From: Brachypodium distachyon
Taxonomy: Eukaryota; Streptophyta; Magnoliopsida; Poales; Poaceae
Length of the DNA stretch: 64,000 bases
Assembly: GCF_000005505.3 (NCBI RefSeq)
Contig: NC_016132.3
Coordinates: forward strand, 30,890,914 to 30,954,913
Direction: 5' to 3'
Part shown: positions 50,152-61,999 of the stretch, piece after piece
Numbering within the stretch: the stretch's first letter is position 1
How the letters are laid out: every line of letters starts with the position of its first letter
Notes under the pieces: model-generated
What the model was told of the DNA's origin: nothing
Seen by the model: only the letters and a program-made list of their open reading frames with translations
The model's database searches: none
Made by a program: the position numbers and the translations under genes

Positions 50152-53100
50152 TGAAGCAACCGCCCCCGGGTAGGGTTCAATCTCTGTGCTTACAGTGCTA
50201 GTCCCTGGATCGACTCGCTAGCACACACAATTTCAAGATGTAATATCAAGATACAAAGGTCAAAAGTATATGACATCGCATTGATCCAGAATTTAATAAT
50301 ACCTTACATATTGCATAACCTCATGGGTTAGCTCAAAAGAAAAGGAAATCTTGCAGCGGAAGGCAGAAGATACAGGAGTACCATAACAACTCCACAGTCG
50401 AAACATGTTGGAATGTAAACTCGCAACCCTAACAATTCGTACCTCACTCTTCACCTGGTTCACCTGCAACATTTAAACGTTGCAGCCACTAGGGGGTCAA
50501 TACATTGAATGTATTGGCAAGTTTACCAAAGGGTTATAACAAATCCTATCAAGTACATGCAGTATTGGCCAGGTGGGGTTCAGGCTTTTTTGCGTGGAAG
50601 CAGAACATAGTTACCCTACTACAATTGAATGTTACAATAATGTTAAACTATTGGACACCGGGTAGACACACCGATGCTCCTATTAAACTATGGACATTGA
50701 GTAGACACATTAATGCTCCTATCCCAAGTTTAAACCATTCATTTTATTAAGAAATTAGAATGAGTGAGACCTTCCTTACAGCTCCCAAATCTAGTTGCTC
50801 ATAATTGTCCGTAACCGGGGACACGGCTAAGTACTTAGTTTGACACTCTCGAGAGGTTGTACACGTTACCCACAAGAAACCGATATGTTAATCCCTTGCT
50901 GTCCTCAGGGTAGAGTAGCAACAGCATTGATTACAAGACTTTTAGAAGTAATCCCCAAGACCCATACCGAGGGACCCGCTCCCACCTACACGGCTACATC
51001 ATCACGATCACCTCGGGCCCAGGTTCAAACAGCTTACTCAATCTTGGCAGAGCCCATATTACCATGTGGTTGTACTGAAAGCTACTAAACGGGAAACTAG
51101 TCCAGTCTCTAGTTACCCCGAGTGGCATCCCACATTTTGCGACGCAGGCGCTCCCATAGACATGGCGAATCGACTCATAGAAATGGACCCATAGACATCG
51201 ACATGACATCACATAACATCCAAAATCTCAAAACCGCCCACCCAGGATGGTTCATTAACAATTAAGTTGTTTTGCCATACTCTAAGTAAAACATAGCTTT
51301 TCTCCATAACCACAATATTATCATGATGTAGTAATTTCCCCCACGATACTACATAGCATAGCATTCAACTACGAACGATGGCAATTTGGTAGCAAGGTAA
51401 TGGCACGGATAAAACTACACTACCTGGGATTCATAGCTAGCATAGAGATACAAATAATATTCCTAATGCAACTAATAAAACATCTAGTGCATAGTAAAAA
51501 TATTAGGGAAATGATCAAAGTGACTTGCCTTGTTCAAAGCTGTGGTGGTTCTCTCACTCTTCGCAACAACAAGGTTCACACTCCAAACAATCTAAAATAA
51601 ACAAGCACAATACACATAAACATGCGATTCAATACAAAGAATATGCCATGATGCAAAGTTTACCATGATGCACTCCTAGCTTGGTTTTAGTATTCAAAAT
51701 TTTAGAATCTGTTTTAAAGAATATTTCAAGAGATTGGACAGATTATAACATACTAAGAAGGTACTCATTTTGCAAGAATCAAAATATGATTTAAAAATAG
51801 TTTAATGAGTATTTTAGAAGGCATGGACAAAATAGTTTGGTACTGCAAGATTATTTTACAAAAATAATTCTCCCTCTGATCCTACTGGACAGGGAATAAC
51901 TTTAAACATTTTTCGAAATGATAACAGGTTCAAAATAATTTTAAAACATTTCATATGAATTATAAACCATAGTTAACCATTCTGTAATTTGGTTCCGTTA
52001 AAGTTAATCAAATTCAAAATTGAACAGTGCCAAAAGAATCTACATGCCATGAGGCTTCCAGAAAGGTGTAGAACGTAAATTTTGGCCAAACGGTTTAAAA
52101 GTTATGATCATTTGAATATCCAGGGGTGTTTCTGCAAATTTACAAATTAATTCGGCCGAGGAAAATAAGTTAAATTTTAAAACGGACATGTGGCAAGCTG
52201 TGATTGGCCGGTACTGGTTCAGGGGTAAAATAAAACATGGGCCATCGGATTTAACTTAAAGGGACCGGATGGCCTAGATCTCTCCGTACCCCTTCATTTA
52301 AGTTATCTAATCCTAGCCACGAGATTTTGATCCAACGGCTCAGGATGGACAAGCTCACCTTCGGCGGCGGCGCAAACTTCGGCGAGGCTCCGACGGTGGC
52401 GGCGGCACTAGTGTGGCGGCGTGGGCGTTTCTGGTGGCTCCTGAGCTCGGGGAAGAGAGGGGGAGGCGCGACTCGGTATGGCGAAGACGATGGAGGCCGC
52501 AGTTCTCCTCGGGGTGGTCGGAAACGAGCCCTAGGCGCTCGGGGAGGCGGCGGCGGCTCCGGCCTCCGGCGACGTTGGTGGTGACGGCCTTCAGTGCTCC
52601 AAAAATAAAAAGTAACCGCGTCAAAAGCTTCGTAAAGAGGAGGGAAGAAGGAAAAGGGGGTGGCGGCGGCTTCGGACCTTTTGATCAACGGCGGCGAGCG
52701 AATCTCGGCGGCGGCAGTGGCTATGGGTGGCGGCTAGATTCGGGCAGCCTGGTGGCGAATCGAGTGGGAGAGGAGGGGGGAAAAGAAGAGGAACTCGGGG
52801 CCTATAAAGTGATGCGCGGAGAAATCGGGGAGGTGGCCGTGGTGTGCGCGCTCGGTTCCTGGCGGTTGGAGGTTGAAGGCGAAGCTGACGGGCGGGGCCC
52901 GCATGGCAGTGGCTACGGCTCGAGCGCGCGTGGAGACGGGCTACTCGCGGAGGTAAGTGGGCCGGCCCAGTAAGGGTCGGTCCGGTTCCCTTTTTTTCTT
53001 TTCTTTCTTTTTCCTTTTTCTTTTTCTGGTTTTGAACTAACTTTTGATTCAAAGCTCCAAATTGAGTCAAATAAAATGCAAAAAAATTTGTAAAATCATA

Positions 53101-53870
53101 TCTTCATATGATTCAACTTTTGGGACAAGAATTTCCTCAAAATAAAATACATAAAAATAATTTTGCTTGTATAATTGCCTTTAGGGCTTTATAACAATTT
53201 AAATTAAATAGTTTTTCAACTCCAATTTAAATACCAAAAATTATGGGGTAGCTCACTAATGCAATAAACCCCTTTTATGTTCAAAACCCAAATGGGTTGA
53301 AATTCCAATTTGCAAAGGAAGGTGAAAGCCAAGATTCAAATGAGTAAAGCTTTGAAAAAAGGGATTTGAAATTTAAAAACAAGGTTTTCAAAGTGGTTAA
53401 AATGCATAAGTGAATCATTGAATATCTTTCCAAACTTATAATCAAGAAAGTCATATTATTCCCTCTCTTTAACATTTAATTAAATGTTGGAAAGCATTTC
53501 TAATCGATTCAAATATTGCAACAATGCTCTCAAATGGTCATGGCATCCAAATTGGAATGTTAATAAACCATCAAAACGAAAATAGTATTTACTAAGATCG
53601 AAACATAGTGCAGATAAACTCATAATATGCAAATGGTCCCAAATAAAATACTTTGAACTTATATAAATCTTCCAACCATGTTGTATTATTTGGATAGTCA
53701 TATTAATCCACTCTTTTGTTGAATACTCAAACATGGTGTGGAAAATTTTAAATAAGTCCTAAAAATTTCAAATCCTTCAGAATACCAACCAAAATATCCA
53801 AAGCCAATATTTTATTTAAAATAATTATTTTATTTAACATTCCAAAATGGGAAAATTCTGGGATGTTACA
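50152..53870 (-). mobile_element. T3: Tekay/Del-type solo LTR (3,719 bp)
   Basis: The ends are TGAAGCAACC...GGGATGTTACA, so on the minus strand it starts TGTAACATCCCAGAATTTTC. It has a perfect 5 bp duplication and no internal coding region. It shares its 3' end block (GATCCAGGGACTAGCAC) with T2 and internal blocks with T1. GC-rich part at about 52,330-52,980. A full element recombined to a single LTR is the usual explanation. Confidence 0.88.
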
Positions 53871-55120
53871 CCCCTCCGGCAACTCAAGGAGACCCCGCAG
53901 CTGCGGGGCACAAGGCCACCAAGCTGGTGGCATGCACGAGCCGGGAACCGCCACCCTCAGGGACGGCACCCTCCCGGAGAAAGACGTTGCCGTGGAGCGA
54001 GTAGCCCGGCAAGCCAAAATGTACGCTTTGGTGGACGAGGAACTCTACCGGAGGCGTCCTAACGGAGTCATGCTCCTCTGCGTGCCCCAAGAGGAAGGGC
54101 GCACGTTGCTGGAGGATATACATCGAGGCACATGCTTGCACCATGTGGCCTCTAGGGCGCTAGCTGGAAAAGCATTCCAACACGGCTTCTACTGGCCAAC
54201 AGCATTAGCCGATGCCGAACAACTAGTCAAGACCTGTGAAGCGTGCCAGTTTCACGCCAAGAAGAGCAACCAGCCAGCGCAAGCCCTACAAGTCATCCCG
54301 TCCTCGTGGCCCTTCGCGATCTGGGGGCTGGACATCGTCGGGAAATTGCCGAGAGCAGTTGGCGGCTATGAGTACTTGCTCATGGCCATCGAAGAATTCT
54401 CAAAGTGGGTCGAGGTGGAGCCTGTCCGAGCCATCACGGTGCAGGCGGCCATCAAGTTTTTCAAGGGCATTGTGTGTCGGTTTGGTGTGCCTAACGGCAT
54501 CATCACCGATAATGGCACACAGTTCACTAGTGCGGTGTTCCAAGCTTACTGCGAGGACATGGGCACTAAGATTCACTTTGCCTCCGTCACTCATCCGAGG
54601 AACAACGCGCAAGTGCTGCGGGGGCTCAAGATGAGAACCTTTGATAAGCTCAACGGCCATGGGAAATACTGGGTTGAAGAACTCCAGCCCCTGCTGTGGT
54701 CGCTACGGACCACACCAAGTCGGGCGACGGGTCAAACTCCGTTTGCCCTCGTCTACGGGGCAGAAGCTGTGCTGCCCCTCGAGCTCAAGCATGGGTCACC
54801 TCGGGTACGCCCGTACGGCGACAAGAGCCAACACGTGCAGAGGATTGATGACCTTTCCTTCATCGAGGAGATTTGATGCCGGCCTGCTGTGCGAGCTGCA
54901 GGCTACCAGCAGGAGCTTCGTCGTTATGACGACAGGAGGGTCCGTCCCTGGGGGCTCGAGGTTGGAGACCTCGTCCTGCGCCGGATACAAGGAACGAAGA
55001 CCGGGAACAAGTTGACTCCAATCTAGGAAGGCACTTTCCGGGTAGTGCAGGTGACTAGACCGGGGGCTATCTGGCTGGAAACCGAAGAAGGCTTGCCGGT
55101 GCCCAATAGTTGGAACATTG
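53871..55120 (+). pseudogene. Integrase, element D (catalytic Glu deleted)
   Basis: It continues pol after T3. The open part to 54,876 includes QAKMYALVDEELYRRRPNG, the zinc region (RGTCLHHVASRALAG...TCEACQ), the first Asp (WGLDIVGKL) and the second (IITDNGTQFTS). At 54,600 the text goes from HPRNN directly to AQVLRGL. C and A have about 20 more bases there, and A encodes NGQAERAN. The catalytic Glu is thus removed, in frame. The C-terminus is broken by stops (54,874, about 55,024) and truncated after NSWNIE, where 320 bp present in C are missing. Confidence 0.84.
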
Positions 55121-56234
55121 AAATATGAGAATGCTCACACCCAAGTCTGAGGTCGACTCTTCTGTGCCCGGGGGCTGGGAGGCAGGAGGTTATCCAGTTT
55201 GTGTTGTTTTTCGTGCATTTCGAAAAAAATTGCTATACACCTTGGGCACTGCAAGAATCTTACATGCAGGGTAAAGATGGGGACGAAGGCACATTGTGAT
55301 GCTCGTGGGACGATCACGGGTGTCGTCGTCTTGCGAGTAAGTTGTACATATATGGCAATTACTTCGAGGCTTGATGCAGGAAACTGAGATAGGGCCAGTG
55401 CCTCCACGCGTCAACCGGTGGTCCCGCGCATGTGGAGGCAAGGACAACGCTTCGGCTATTTAAAGACCGGGGCAAATGCAACACCAGCAACGGGAAAGAA
55501 AGCAAGAGATGTCGCAGAGAGACGATGGTGGTGCATCCCTCTGCGCTCGTTGAGGGTGTTCCCACCATCACGGCCCTGCCACATCTCTTATGGAAGAACA
55601 CCAGAAATGGCGATGAAAGAAGCGAGAGCCCTCGCAAAGAAGCGGTGGCGGTGCATGCCTCCGCGTGTGCCGCTAGAGGGTGCACTGCCACCGCGTCCTT
55701 GCCACGGCTCTCAACAAGTTGCCCCAAGAACAAAGAGAACAAAAAGCTAAGTACTTTGTTTTAACTCCTTGGTTCTTCCTTTAATAACACTGGTTTGCCA
55801 AGGTATGCTCAGTCCCCGTGTAGCCGGAGCGTAGGAAGGACGCTTGCGGGGGGAGGACGCCCCCCACACGTGGCTCGCGGGTCCGTCCCGGAGACATGCG
55901 CGCTGGGGTAGTTAACCCGCAGGCGGAGTGACTGGCCGCTACTGTTTGGTCCTAGGTCGGCACTGCGGGTCCGTCCCGGGTCCCTAGTCTGGCCGAGCAC
56001 GTAGTTGGCAAGTCCCCGGATACGCAAGGTTAAAACACGGGAAGGACAGAGCCCCTCCCCGACAAGCTAGTCTTAGGCGAAAAAGCAAATAAAATGGCAT
56101 TAGATAGAATAAAGCTTGAATAAATGAGTTCACAAATAGCATTCGGAATGACAAAAACAAAAGGCTAACACAAAGAAGTTCTAAGGCGCCTTGCGCCACT
56201 TGCAGGAAAGTAAAAACAAAGAACGAGCAGATAA
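55121..56234. other. Non-coding region between pol and antisense gene of D
   Basis: Counterpart of 40,580-41,700 in C. It holds the TATA-like site at 55,457 and the conserved block at about 55,840-56,030. No coding sequence recognised. Confidence 0.6.
55457..55465 (+). promoter_or_regulatory. Internal TATA-like box downstream of pol in D
   Basis: TATTTAAAG, with upstream sequence conserved with C (GATAGGGCCAGTGCCTCCAC). Confidence 0.4.
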
Positions 56235-58595
56235 CTACGCAGGAGGTGCTTTCGGGGCGGCTGCGTCGGCGTCAGGTGCCTTCTCGACGCCGGGGGCTTC
56301 TCTGGCGGCCTCCTCATCGACATTTTGGGCTTCATCGACCTTGCCTTGCATCTGCGCCACCGTCTCGTCCACCAAGCCCTGCACTGCTTCCCGACGGGTC
56401 TTGGCCTCTTCCTCGTCTGACCAGGCGTCAAAAACCGACTGGAACGGGAAGTCGGGATGGCGGAGTGGACCCGGGTAAGGATGTGCCCGGCGACCTGCTC
56501 GGCAGCGAGGCCGACCTGCGGGTCCCCGCCGCTCCTTGCCCATCCAAAGGGGCGGGCTGGGTGCTCGGGGGCTTCTCCAGGGCGCCGCTGCTCACTTTGG
56601 CTCGTAGAGCCTGCCCCATGTCACTTGCCGCAAGCGGCGCCGTCTGCGTGACGTCACCTGCGGCAGCAATCGCGTCCCTGGCAGGCGCCGGGGCAGGTTG
56701 TTGGAGGCCTCCAACGGAGGCAACCTCCTCCAGAGCATCCTCGTCGACCTCACCGGTGAGGTCGATTACCCGCACCTCGGTGGGCGCGGGCGCAGCCGGG
56801 GCATCCCCGGCAACTGCACGAAGAGCACCAGCGTCAGTCTCGGAGATGGCGCAGGTAAGTGAAAGAAATATTTGAGCTTGCACGTACCTGCCGCCGGGCC
56901 GGTGCCCTGCGAGCTCGAATCGGTGACCCTTGTGTCCCCAGCGGCAGCTGCCGCCGCAGTGACAGCCGCATCAGCGGCGCCTTGGTCACCGCCACCCGAC
57001 GCCGAGCGGGGTTTCTTGGTCGGGGCCGCCGGCGAAGTGCTGGCCTGCCCCCTCTTCCTCGAAGACCTGGGAAATGTAAAAGTAAGCTCACCAGGTAAGT
57101 AAAATTCGTGAAAACCAAAATGTTTAGAGCAACGTCAAACTCACCCCGGCGGGTTGAGCTTGAGCACCCTGTCCGCCAGGATGCTCCTCGCCGGGCGGCC
57201 GCTTCGTGCGGGGGGAACTGGCGGAGCCGTCGGGGTAGCCAGAGCGGCTGCTACAGCCACACCACTACCGTCGGAGGCCCTAGTCCCCGCATCGGCGTGA
57301 GGCTCCTGAGGTTGCGGGCTGGCCTCCTTTCTACTCGCCCGCTCCGCCGCAGACCGCCTCACCAGGGGGACGTCGTCTTCATCGTCGTCCTCCTCCGGCG
57401 CGACCCCGCTGGCTTCCGGGGGAGCGCCGCCGTCGTCGTCGGAGTCAGAGTCTCCTCCGACGCCCAGCGAGGAGTCGTCGGAGTCCGAGTCCTCTGGCCT
57501 GGTAGGGAACTGGTCCTGGTTGCCTTTCCCCTAATCGGCACCCGGCTTCTTGCCCTTGCGGGGCCTCGGCTGTGGGGGGGAGGGCTGCGCCGAGGGGTCC
57601 TCCACGATCCCCCACTCATCGCAGAGTGGGAGATCCCGGGCTCCCGGGTTCGGGATCCCGGCGTGGAGCGGGTGTGCTTCGAGCGGCGGCAACCGGAAGG
57701 CTTCGTCCTCGCCGGTGATGCCCTTCACCCAGAACTGCACCTCTTCCGGCAAGAGCTCAGTGCGCTGTAGCAGGTGGGGGCCGGCCCGGTGTACATCCAT
57801 ACCGGATGGGAGCGCCGCTGCAGGGGGGCCACGCGCCTCCTGATGAAGTGGCGCACCACGTCCGTGTCCGTGAGCCCAGCCTCGCGGAGCGCCCTGATCT
57901 TGACACAGATGGGGGCCAGCTCCTCGTCCTTCTGGTCGCGGAGTGTCCAGTCATCAGAGCCCTTTGGAGGCCCAAGGGTCTCCTCGTGGAATTCCTGGAG
58001 CTCGTCGGTGCGCACCCAGCACCAGTCGCGGCGCCACTCGTGCTCAATCTTCTTCTTCCTCAGCTGGATGAACTCCGACTTGAGCCTGTCGCGGAACCGG
58101 AAAACCACAACCGAGGACAGGGGAGCCTTCGCCTCCTGCCTCGGGTAGTAGTAGTGGCGAAACAGAGCCACCGATGGCATCACCCCCACGAACGCTTCAC
58201 AGAGATGTTGGAAGACAGCCAATGTGAAGAACGACATGTGGTGAATTTGAGCCATGATGAGCCCGCAGGTCTCCATGATGGCAGAGAGAAAAAAGGAGTG
58301 CGGCAGCACGAACCCGGCGAGGATGAATCTTCCGAAGATCCGGAAGTACTGCGGGTCGCGCTCCGCGCCGACGGGGAGAACCCGTGTCAGCCCGTGCTCG
58401 TTGTGCTTGGTGGCGAGCGCCAAGACCAACTTATCCACCCCCTCGCTGTTGTACCTGAGGGGGGAAGAAGGCGAACTTGGCCCGCATTTCTTCATCCTTC
58501 CGAGCTCGGTCCGACAGCTCCTTCTTGCTGGCCTTCTCGCGCTTCTCTCCTTTGCTGGTGCTCCCCTTGGGTCGGTTCTGGCCCTTGGAAGACAT
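56235..58595 (-). pseudogene. Antisense spliced gene of element D
   Basis: It starts MSSKGQNRPKG at 58,595. An extra G near 58,455-58,461 shifts the frame, after which the N-terminal domain continues (FGRFILAGFVLPHSFFLSAI, VFQHLCEAFVGVMPSVALFR, RRDWCWVRTDELQEFHEE). Pieces further on: EDEAFRLPPLEAHPLHAG; TAG at 57,531-57,533; an acidic region; a 78 nt intron (57,144-57,067); SSRKRGQAST; a likely second intron around 56,886-56,800; VRVIDLTGEVDEDAL (VIDLT at 56,755-56,769). The coiled-coil part of C (about 1 kb) is deleted at about 56,525. The C-terminal FPFQSVFDAWSDEEEAK and LVDETVAQMQGK domain remains. Function unknown. Confidence 0.7.
57067..57144 (-). other. Intron in the antisense gene of D (78 nt)
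   Basis: The donor is GTGAGT and the acceptor TTCCCAG, at the same exon boundary as 43,571-43,650 in C. Confidence 0.72.
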
Positions 58596-58961
58596 CACCG
58601 GGAGTGATTTGGCTGGAGTTGGGGCGCGGAGAGCTTGGGGGGCAATGGCGGAAGTGGGAAGCAATGGGGAGTGCCCGCCGCCAGCCTCGGGTATTTATCA
58701 GGACTGGCGGGCTGCAACGGACACCCCCATGATCAGCAATAAAGCGCCCTAAAGAATCGGAAATTAAGATGGGGGATAAGGCACGAAATCGTACGCCCGA
58801 CCGTTTCGCTCGAAAGATTGGAACTGTAAATGCGGCCCACAAGGCGGGGTGCCGGGGTACTCCCCTTGGGACCAACGCGTCGGATAGGGCGTAGCCCGGC
58901 AATCGACCAAGGATAGCACTCACCGGGGCCTCAAGGCTGCCGGCCCACGGCCGGGGGCTAC
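58596..58961. other. Leader of the antisense gene and PPT of D
   Basis: No coding sequence. It ends with the purine-rich CGGCCGGGGGCTAC before LTR3. It resembles 45,102-45,518 of C. Confidence 0.5.
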
Positions 58962-59859
58962 TGTCGTACCAGTGGCCCACGGGGTCCCACTGATACGGGA
59001 CGTGTGGGTCGCTAGTAACAAAGCCCGACAGGTTGGCCTCCCGGGAACGATAGGCCAGGGAAGCCCGCCCCAAGGATACGGTTTTTGGTGAGGAAGAAGC
59101 CAAGGGCCGAGACAAGAGAAGCACCCGCTTCGGTGGGTACCCGGGAACTCTGGTCCAGGGAAGTGGAAAGAATGCTGTCCCGGCAACTGGCCGGGTGCGC
59201 TAGCCGGGAAGGACCTCCCAAGCAACCCGCGCTCGGACATGCAGGCAGGACCCACAGAACAGTGAAGACAGGACAAGACAGCGGACGCAGTGCATTTAAT
59301 GCACCGACAGGAGTCACATCAGCAGGGCTAGTCTTGCTCAGCTAGGCTAGGGCGTCTACTCTACAATACATTTTTTCTACCGTGTACAGTGGCCTGGGTG
59401 CTGCATGGTGCCCAGCATGGATCAACAGTAGTGTAATTCCTGTGGCGATGACACGCGTGTATGAGACGTGTCGCGCTGCATGCATCGGCACCTGTGGTAT
59501 CCCCTTGTCTATAAAAGGAGGACAATTGCCACCGATCAGAGGGTTCCAATCCCAGTTGGAGTAATAATCAGTAGTAGCAAGGAACATTGTTCCTGTAGGC
59601 AGCAAACTCTCTAAGGAGAGCAAGTACCCCCCGGGAACCCCCCAGGGTACCCTGTAAGACACTCACATATTCGTGAATACAACTCCAAGCAGAACGTAGG
59701 GTGTTACACCTCCGGGTGGCCCGAACCTGGGTAAACTCACGCGTCGACACTTCGTGTCTTTCGTCACACCGGCGATCGCCGGAGCAATCGCCTTCGCCCT
59801 CCACCGAACCAAAAAGGGGGTGCTCGGCATCCCTAGTGCCGGAGACCCGTGCTCCGACA
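58962..59859 (+). repeat. 3' LTR of D (898 bp)
   Basis: It starts TGTCGTACCAGTGGCCCACG and ends GTGCTCCGACA, followed by AGATA. Its interior matches D's 5' LTR (AGGTTGGCCTCCCGG, GAGAAGCACCCGCTTCGG) rather than C's LTRs. Confidence 0.86.
59510..59518 (+). promoter_or_regulatory. LTR TATA box, element D 3' LTR
   Basis: CCCCTTGTC followed by TATAAAAGG, the clearest copy of the family promoter motif. Confidence 0.6.
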
Positions 59860-59864
59860 AGATA
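59860..59864. repeat. Target-site duplication of element D, right (AGATA)
   Basis: Partner of 28,347-28,351. Confidence 0.88.
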
Positions 59865-60368
59865 AGACCCGTAGGCTTCCTATGGGGCCTGGAAGTGCAC
59901 CAGCTACGTATTTCCAGTACGAGCAATCTTGACGAACGAGTCGAGTACTTAAAAGCTAGAATTCGACTCTATAAGACCCCAGCAGGCTAAGTCGAAATTT
60001 GCCAGTTGCTAGGTTTGAGCCCGGGGATTCGAATGCTGATGAAAACTAGTGTTTTATTCGCTCTAGAGCAATTAACTGGACTCGACTTCTCGAGTATCTG
60101 GGCACATTAAGCACATATCCCTATGACCGCTGCTCATTGCATTGATCCGCTATCAAAATTATGTTGTGAAACTGTTACTTAACAGTCAAACATTGAAGCA
60201 TCGGCTCAGACATTCTCTGAGTCGAAATACTTCTCATTCGAAGTACAAGTCGATGAAACTCCAAGTCTGCAACACTATGCAACTGGCTCAACAGCGAATT
60301 GAGTTCATTCTTTACGGGAAAAGTCCCTAGACAAGTCTTCGACTCAAAAACAAGCACTTGGGGGCTAC
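59865..60368 (+). other. E2 3' untranslated end and PPT
   Basis: It begins with the remainder of an ~80 bp repeat unit (GGGCCTGGAAGTGCACCAGC), continues without coding sequence and ends with the purine-rich CTTGGGGGCTAC (60,357-60,368), the likely polypurine tract before the LTR. Confidence 0.6.
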
Positions 60369-60855
60369 TGACGTGGTTATGACTAACCACGTACTCGACT
60401 CGAGTATACCCGGTACAGCCCAGCTGGGGGCCCACAAAGAAGCCTACTACGACTCCAGGAGTCTACATGCCAAATCTTGCGACTCAAGACAACGAAAATT
60501 AATTAGAGTATATTCCTTCATTGTAACCGACTTAGACTCTACCTTAGACTTGGGTTCCTGCATATATAAAGGACCAGGAGGGGGAGCCAATGACACCACC
60601 CAACTTAGATACAAGTCGCCTAGACGCACTCATTGACTCTGTGCATCTAGACACTGCGGCACCCCATTGTAATCGACTCTGCAATACAGATCTGACAATC
60701 AGGACGTAGGGGTATTACCTCATCAAGGGCCCTGAATCTGGATAAATCGTGTCCCATGTGTTCTTGTTAGCCGACGAGTTTGCCAACACACACTCGAAAT
60801 CTTTCCTTCATACAAGTCCATCAATATGGACCTTGTCGAAATCACATCTTCGTCA
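60369..60855 (+). repeat. 3' LTR of E2 (487 bp)
   Basis: TGACGTGGTTATGACTAACC to ATCTTCGTCA. The minus-strand copy at 21,296-21,572 has the same ends. It is followed by AGTGGCC rather than a primer site, so it is a 3' LTR. Confidence 0.82.
60563..60572 (+). promoter_or_regulatory. LTR TATA box of E2
   Basis: TATATAAAGG after GGGTTCCTGCA. It is absent from the shortened E1 LTR. Confidence 0.55.
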
Positions 60856-61321
60856 AGTGGCCACATCCTGCAGGAGAAGGGTGACTGCATGGCACCACAT
60901 GGCCATTGTGCAACCGCACGCATACAATTGATCAGGCTCCAGACACGCGTTCCGGGCCGATGGCACGTGTTCTCTCTTCTTCTTTTCTTTTCTGAAAGTA
61001 TGCAGGGTGCCATGGTTAGGCATAGTATTTTTTTTTTCCATCATGTGGTCGTAACTGGGGTTAGTCGATAGGATTTTTTTCCCAGAAGCATCCCTTTTTC
61101 TTAACTCCTATAAAAGAGTCATTTGGTGGTGGCGGTACGTCACCACTTCTCTGTCTCTTAGAGATGGATAGGGTGATGCATATAATTTTGAACTGATCTA
61201 TTTGTCTTGTGCAAATTGTAGATGTGGTCTCAGTGCATAGATTAGGTGCTTTGGCCTAGATAGGATTATCCCGTGGGACCCTCTGTCTTTTGTTGCCTAC
61301 ACTTTGTGCTCACTTTCTGTT

Positions 61322-61511
61322 CCTCCTATGGCATAATTCCTTTTCTATTGAGCTAATTTTCTTTTCTGTGGTATGTTCACCGGAATCTTTTTTTATCCGT
61401 TGTACAAACCATAACACCTCCTATAGCATAATTCCTTTTCTATTGAGCTAATTTTCTTTTCTGTGGTATGTTCATCGGAATCTTTTTTTATCTGTTGTAC
61501 AAACCATAACA
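61322..61511. repeat. Tandem duplication, 95 bp unit
   Basis: CCTCCTAT(G/A)GCATAATTCC through ACAAACCATAACA occurs at 61,322 and 61,417, nearly identical. Confidence 0.92.
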
Positions 61512-61602
61512 CGATTGAATGCAAGTACCGGCTTATTGATTTGTGATTGATGAAACACAAAATTTGATCTATGGATTTGTTACCTGCCCATGTGAAAGCA
61601 GG

Positions 61603-61720
61603 TTCTTTGTAGCAAGAGAAGTAGGAGGATTCATTGTGTGTCAAAAAAATTTGTATAGAGTTTCTTTGTAGTAAGAGAAGTAGGAGGATTCATTGTGTGT
61701 CAAATCTTTTTTCATAAGAG
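61603..61720. repeat. Tandem duplication, 59 bp unit
   Basis: TTCTTTGTAG(C/T)AAGAGAAG and GTAGGAGGATTCATTGTG occur at 61,603 and 61,662. Confidence 0.9.
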
Positions 61721-61999
61721 TTTTGATACTGAAGATCAGTGTTTTTAGGTTCGGACAATGCTGATTTTGTATTTGATTGGAGGTTTAACTTGTACTAGCC
61801 GGGTACGCGCGCTTTGCCGTGCCGACAAAGAGTGGCGACAAAGAGTGAATTGATTAGTTGACAACTTTTTTCGGTCCCTCCTCAAAAATCCAATTCTTTT
61901 ATTTTTCCTCTTTGGAAATCCACGGCTAACGGGCACAAGCCAAAATGGCGACACGTTGATCCTGTTTTTTCTAATCATGCAGCCGTTGTCTTTTTTCGC

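Larger units (their letters stand above)
28352..59859 (+). mobile_element. Element D: Tat-type Ty3/gypsy, full span with nested C and T3
   Basis: D has both LTR ends and an AGATA duplication. Order: LTR part 1 (28,352-29,130), inserted C (29,131-46,335), LTR part 2 (46,336-46,430), primer site, gag, protease, RT, RNase H, solo LTR T3, integrase, non-coding region, antisense gene, PPT, 3' LTR (58,962-59,859). The 5' LTR text matches the 3' LTR more closely than it matches C's LTRs, which is the evidence that C lies inside D rather than beside it. D has large internal deletions in gag, in the RNase H region and in the antisense gene. Confidence 0.82.
21671..60855 (+). mobile_element. Element E2: Tat-type, 3' part only, hosts D
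   Basis: What remains is the antisense gene (minus strand, 27,301-21,784), a 3' tandem-repeat region (27,955-28,351 continuing at 59,864), the PPT side and the 3' LTR (60,369-60,855). It is interrupted by the solo LTR at 23,473-25,765 and by element D at 28,352-59,859. No gag-pol of E2 is present, since its left part is replaced at the junction near 21,670. Confidence 0.72.

Noticed and set aside
28352..59859. Unequal recombination giving LTR-internal-LTR-internal-LTR
   Set aside because: The middle LTR has two endings and the outer and inner LTRs pair by similarity as D with D and C with C, so nested insertion explains it better.
17191..60855. E1 and E2 as a single E element
   Set aside because: Their LTRs and antisense genes are in opposite orientation and both carry the same part of the antisense gene, so two copies are required.
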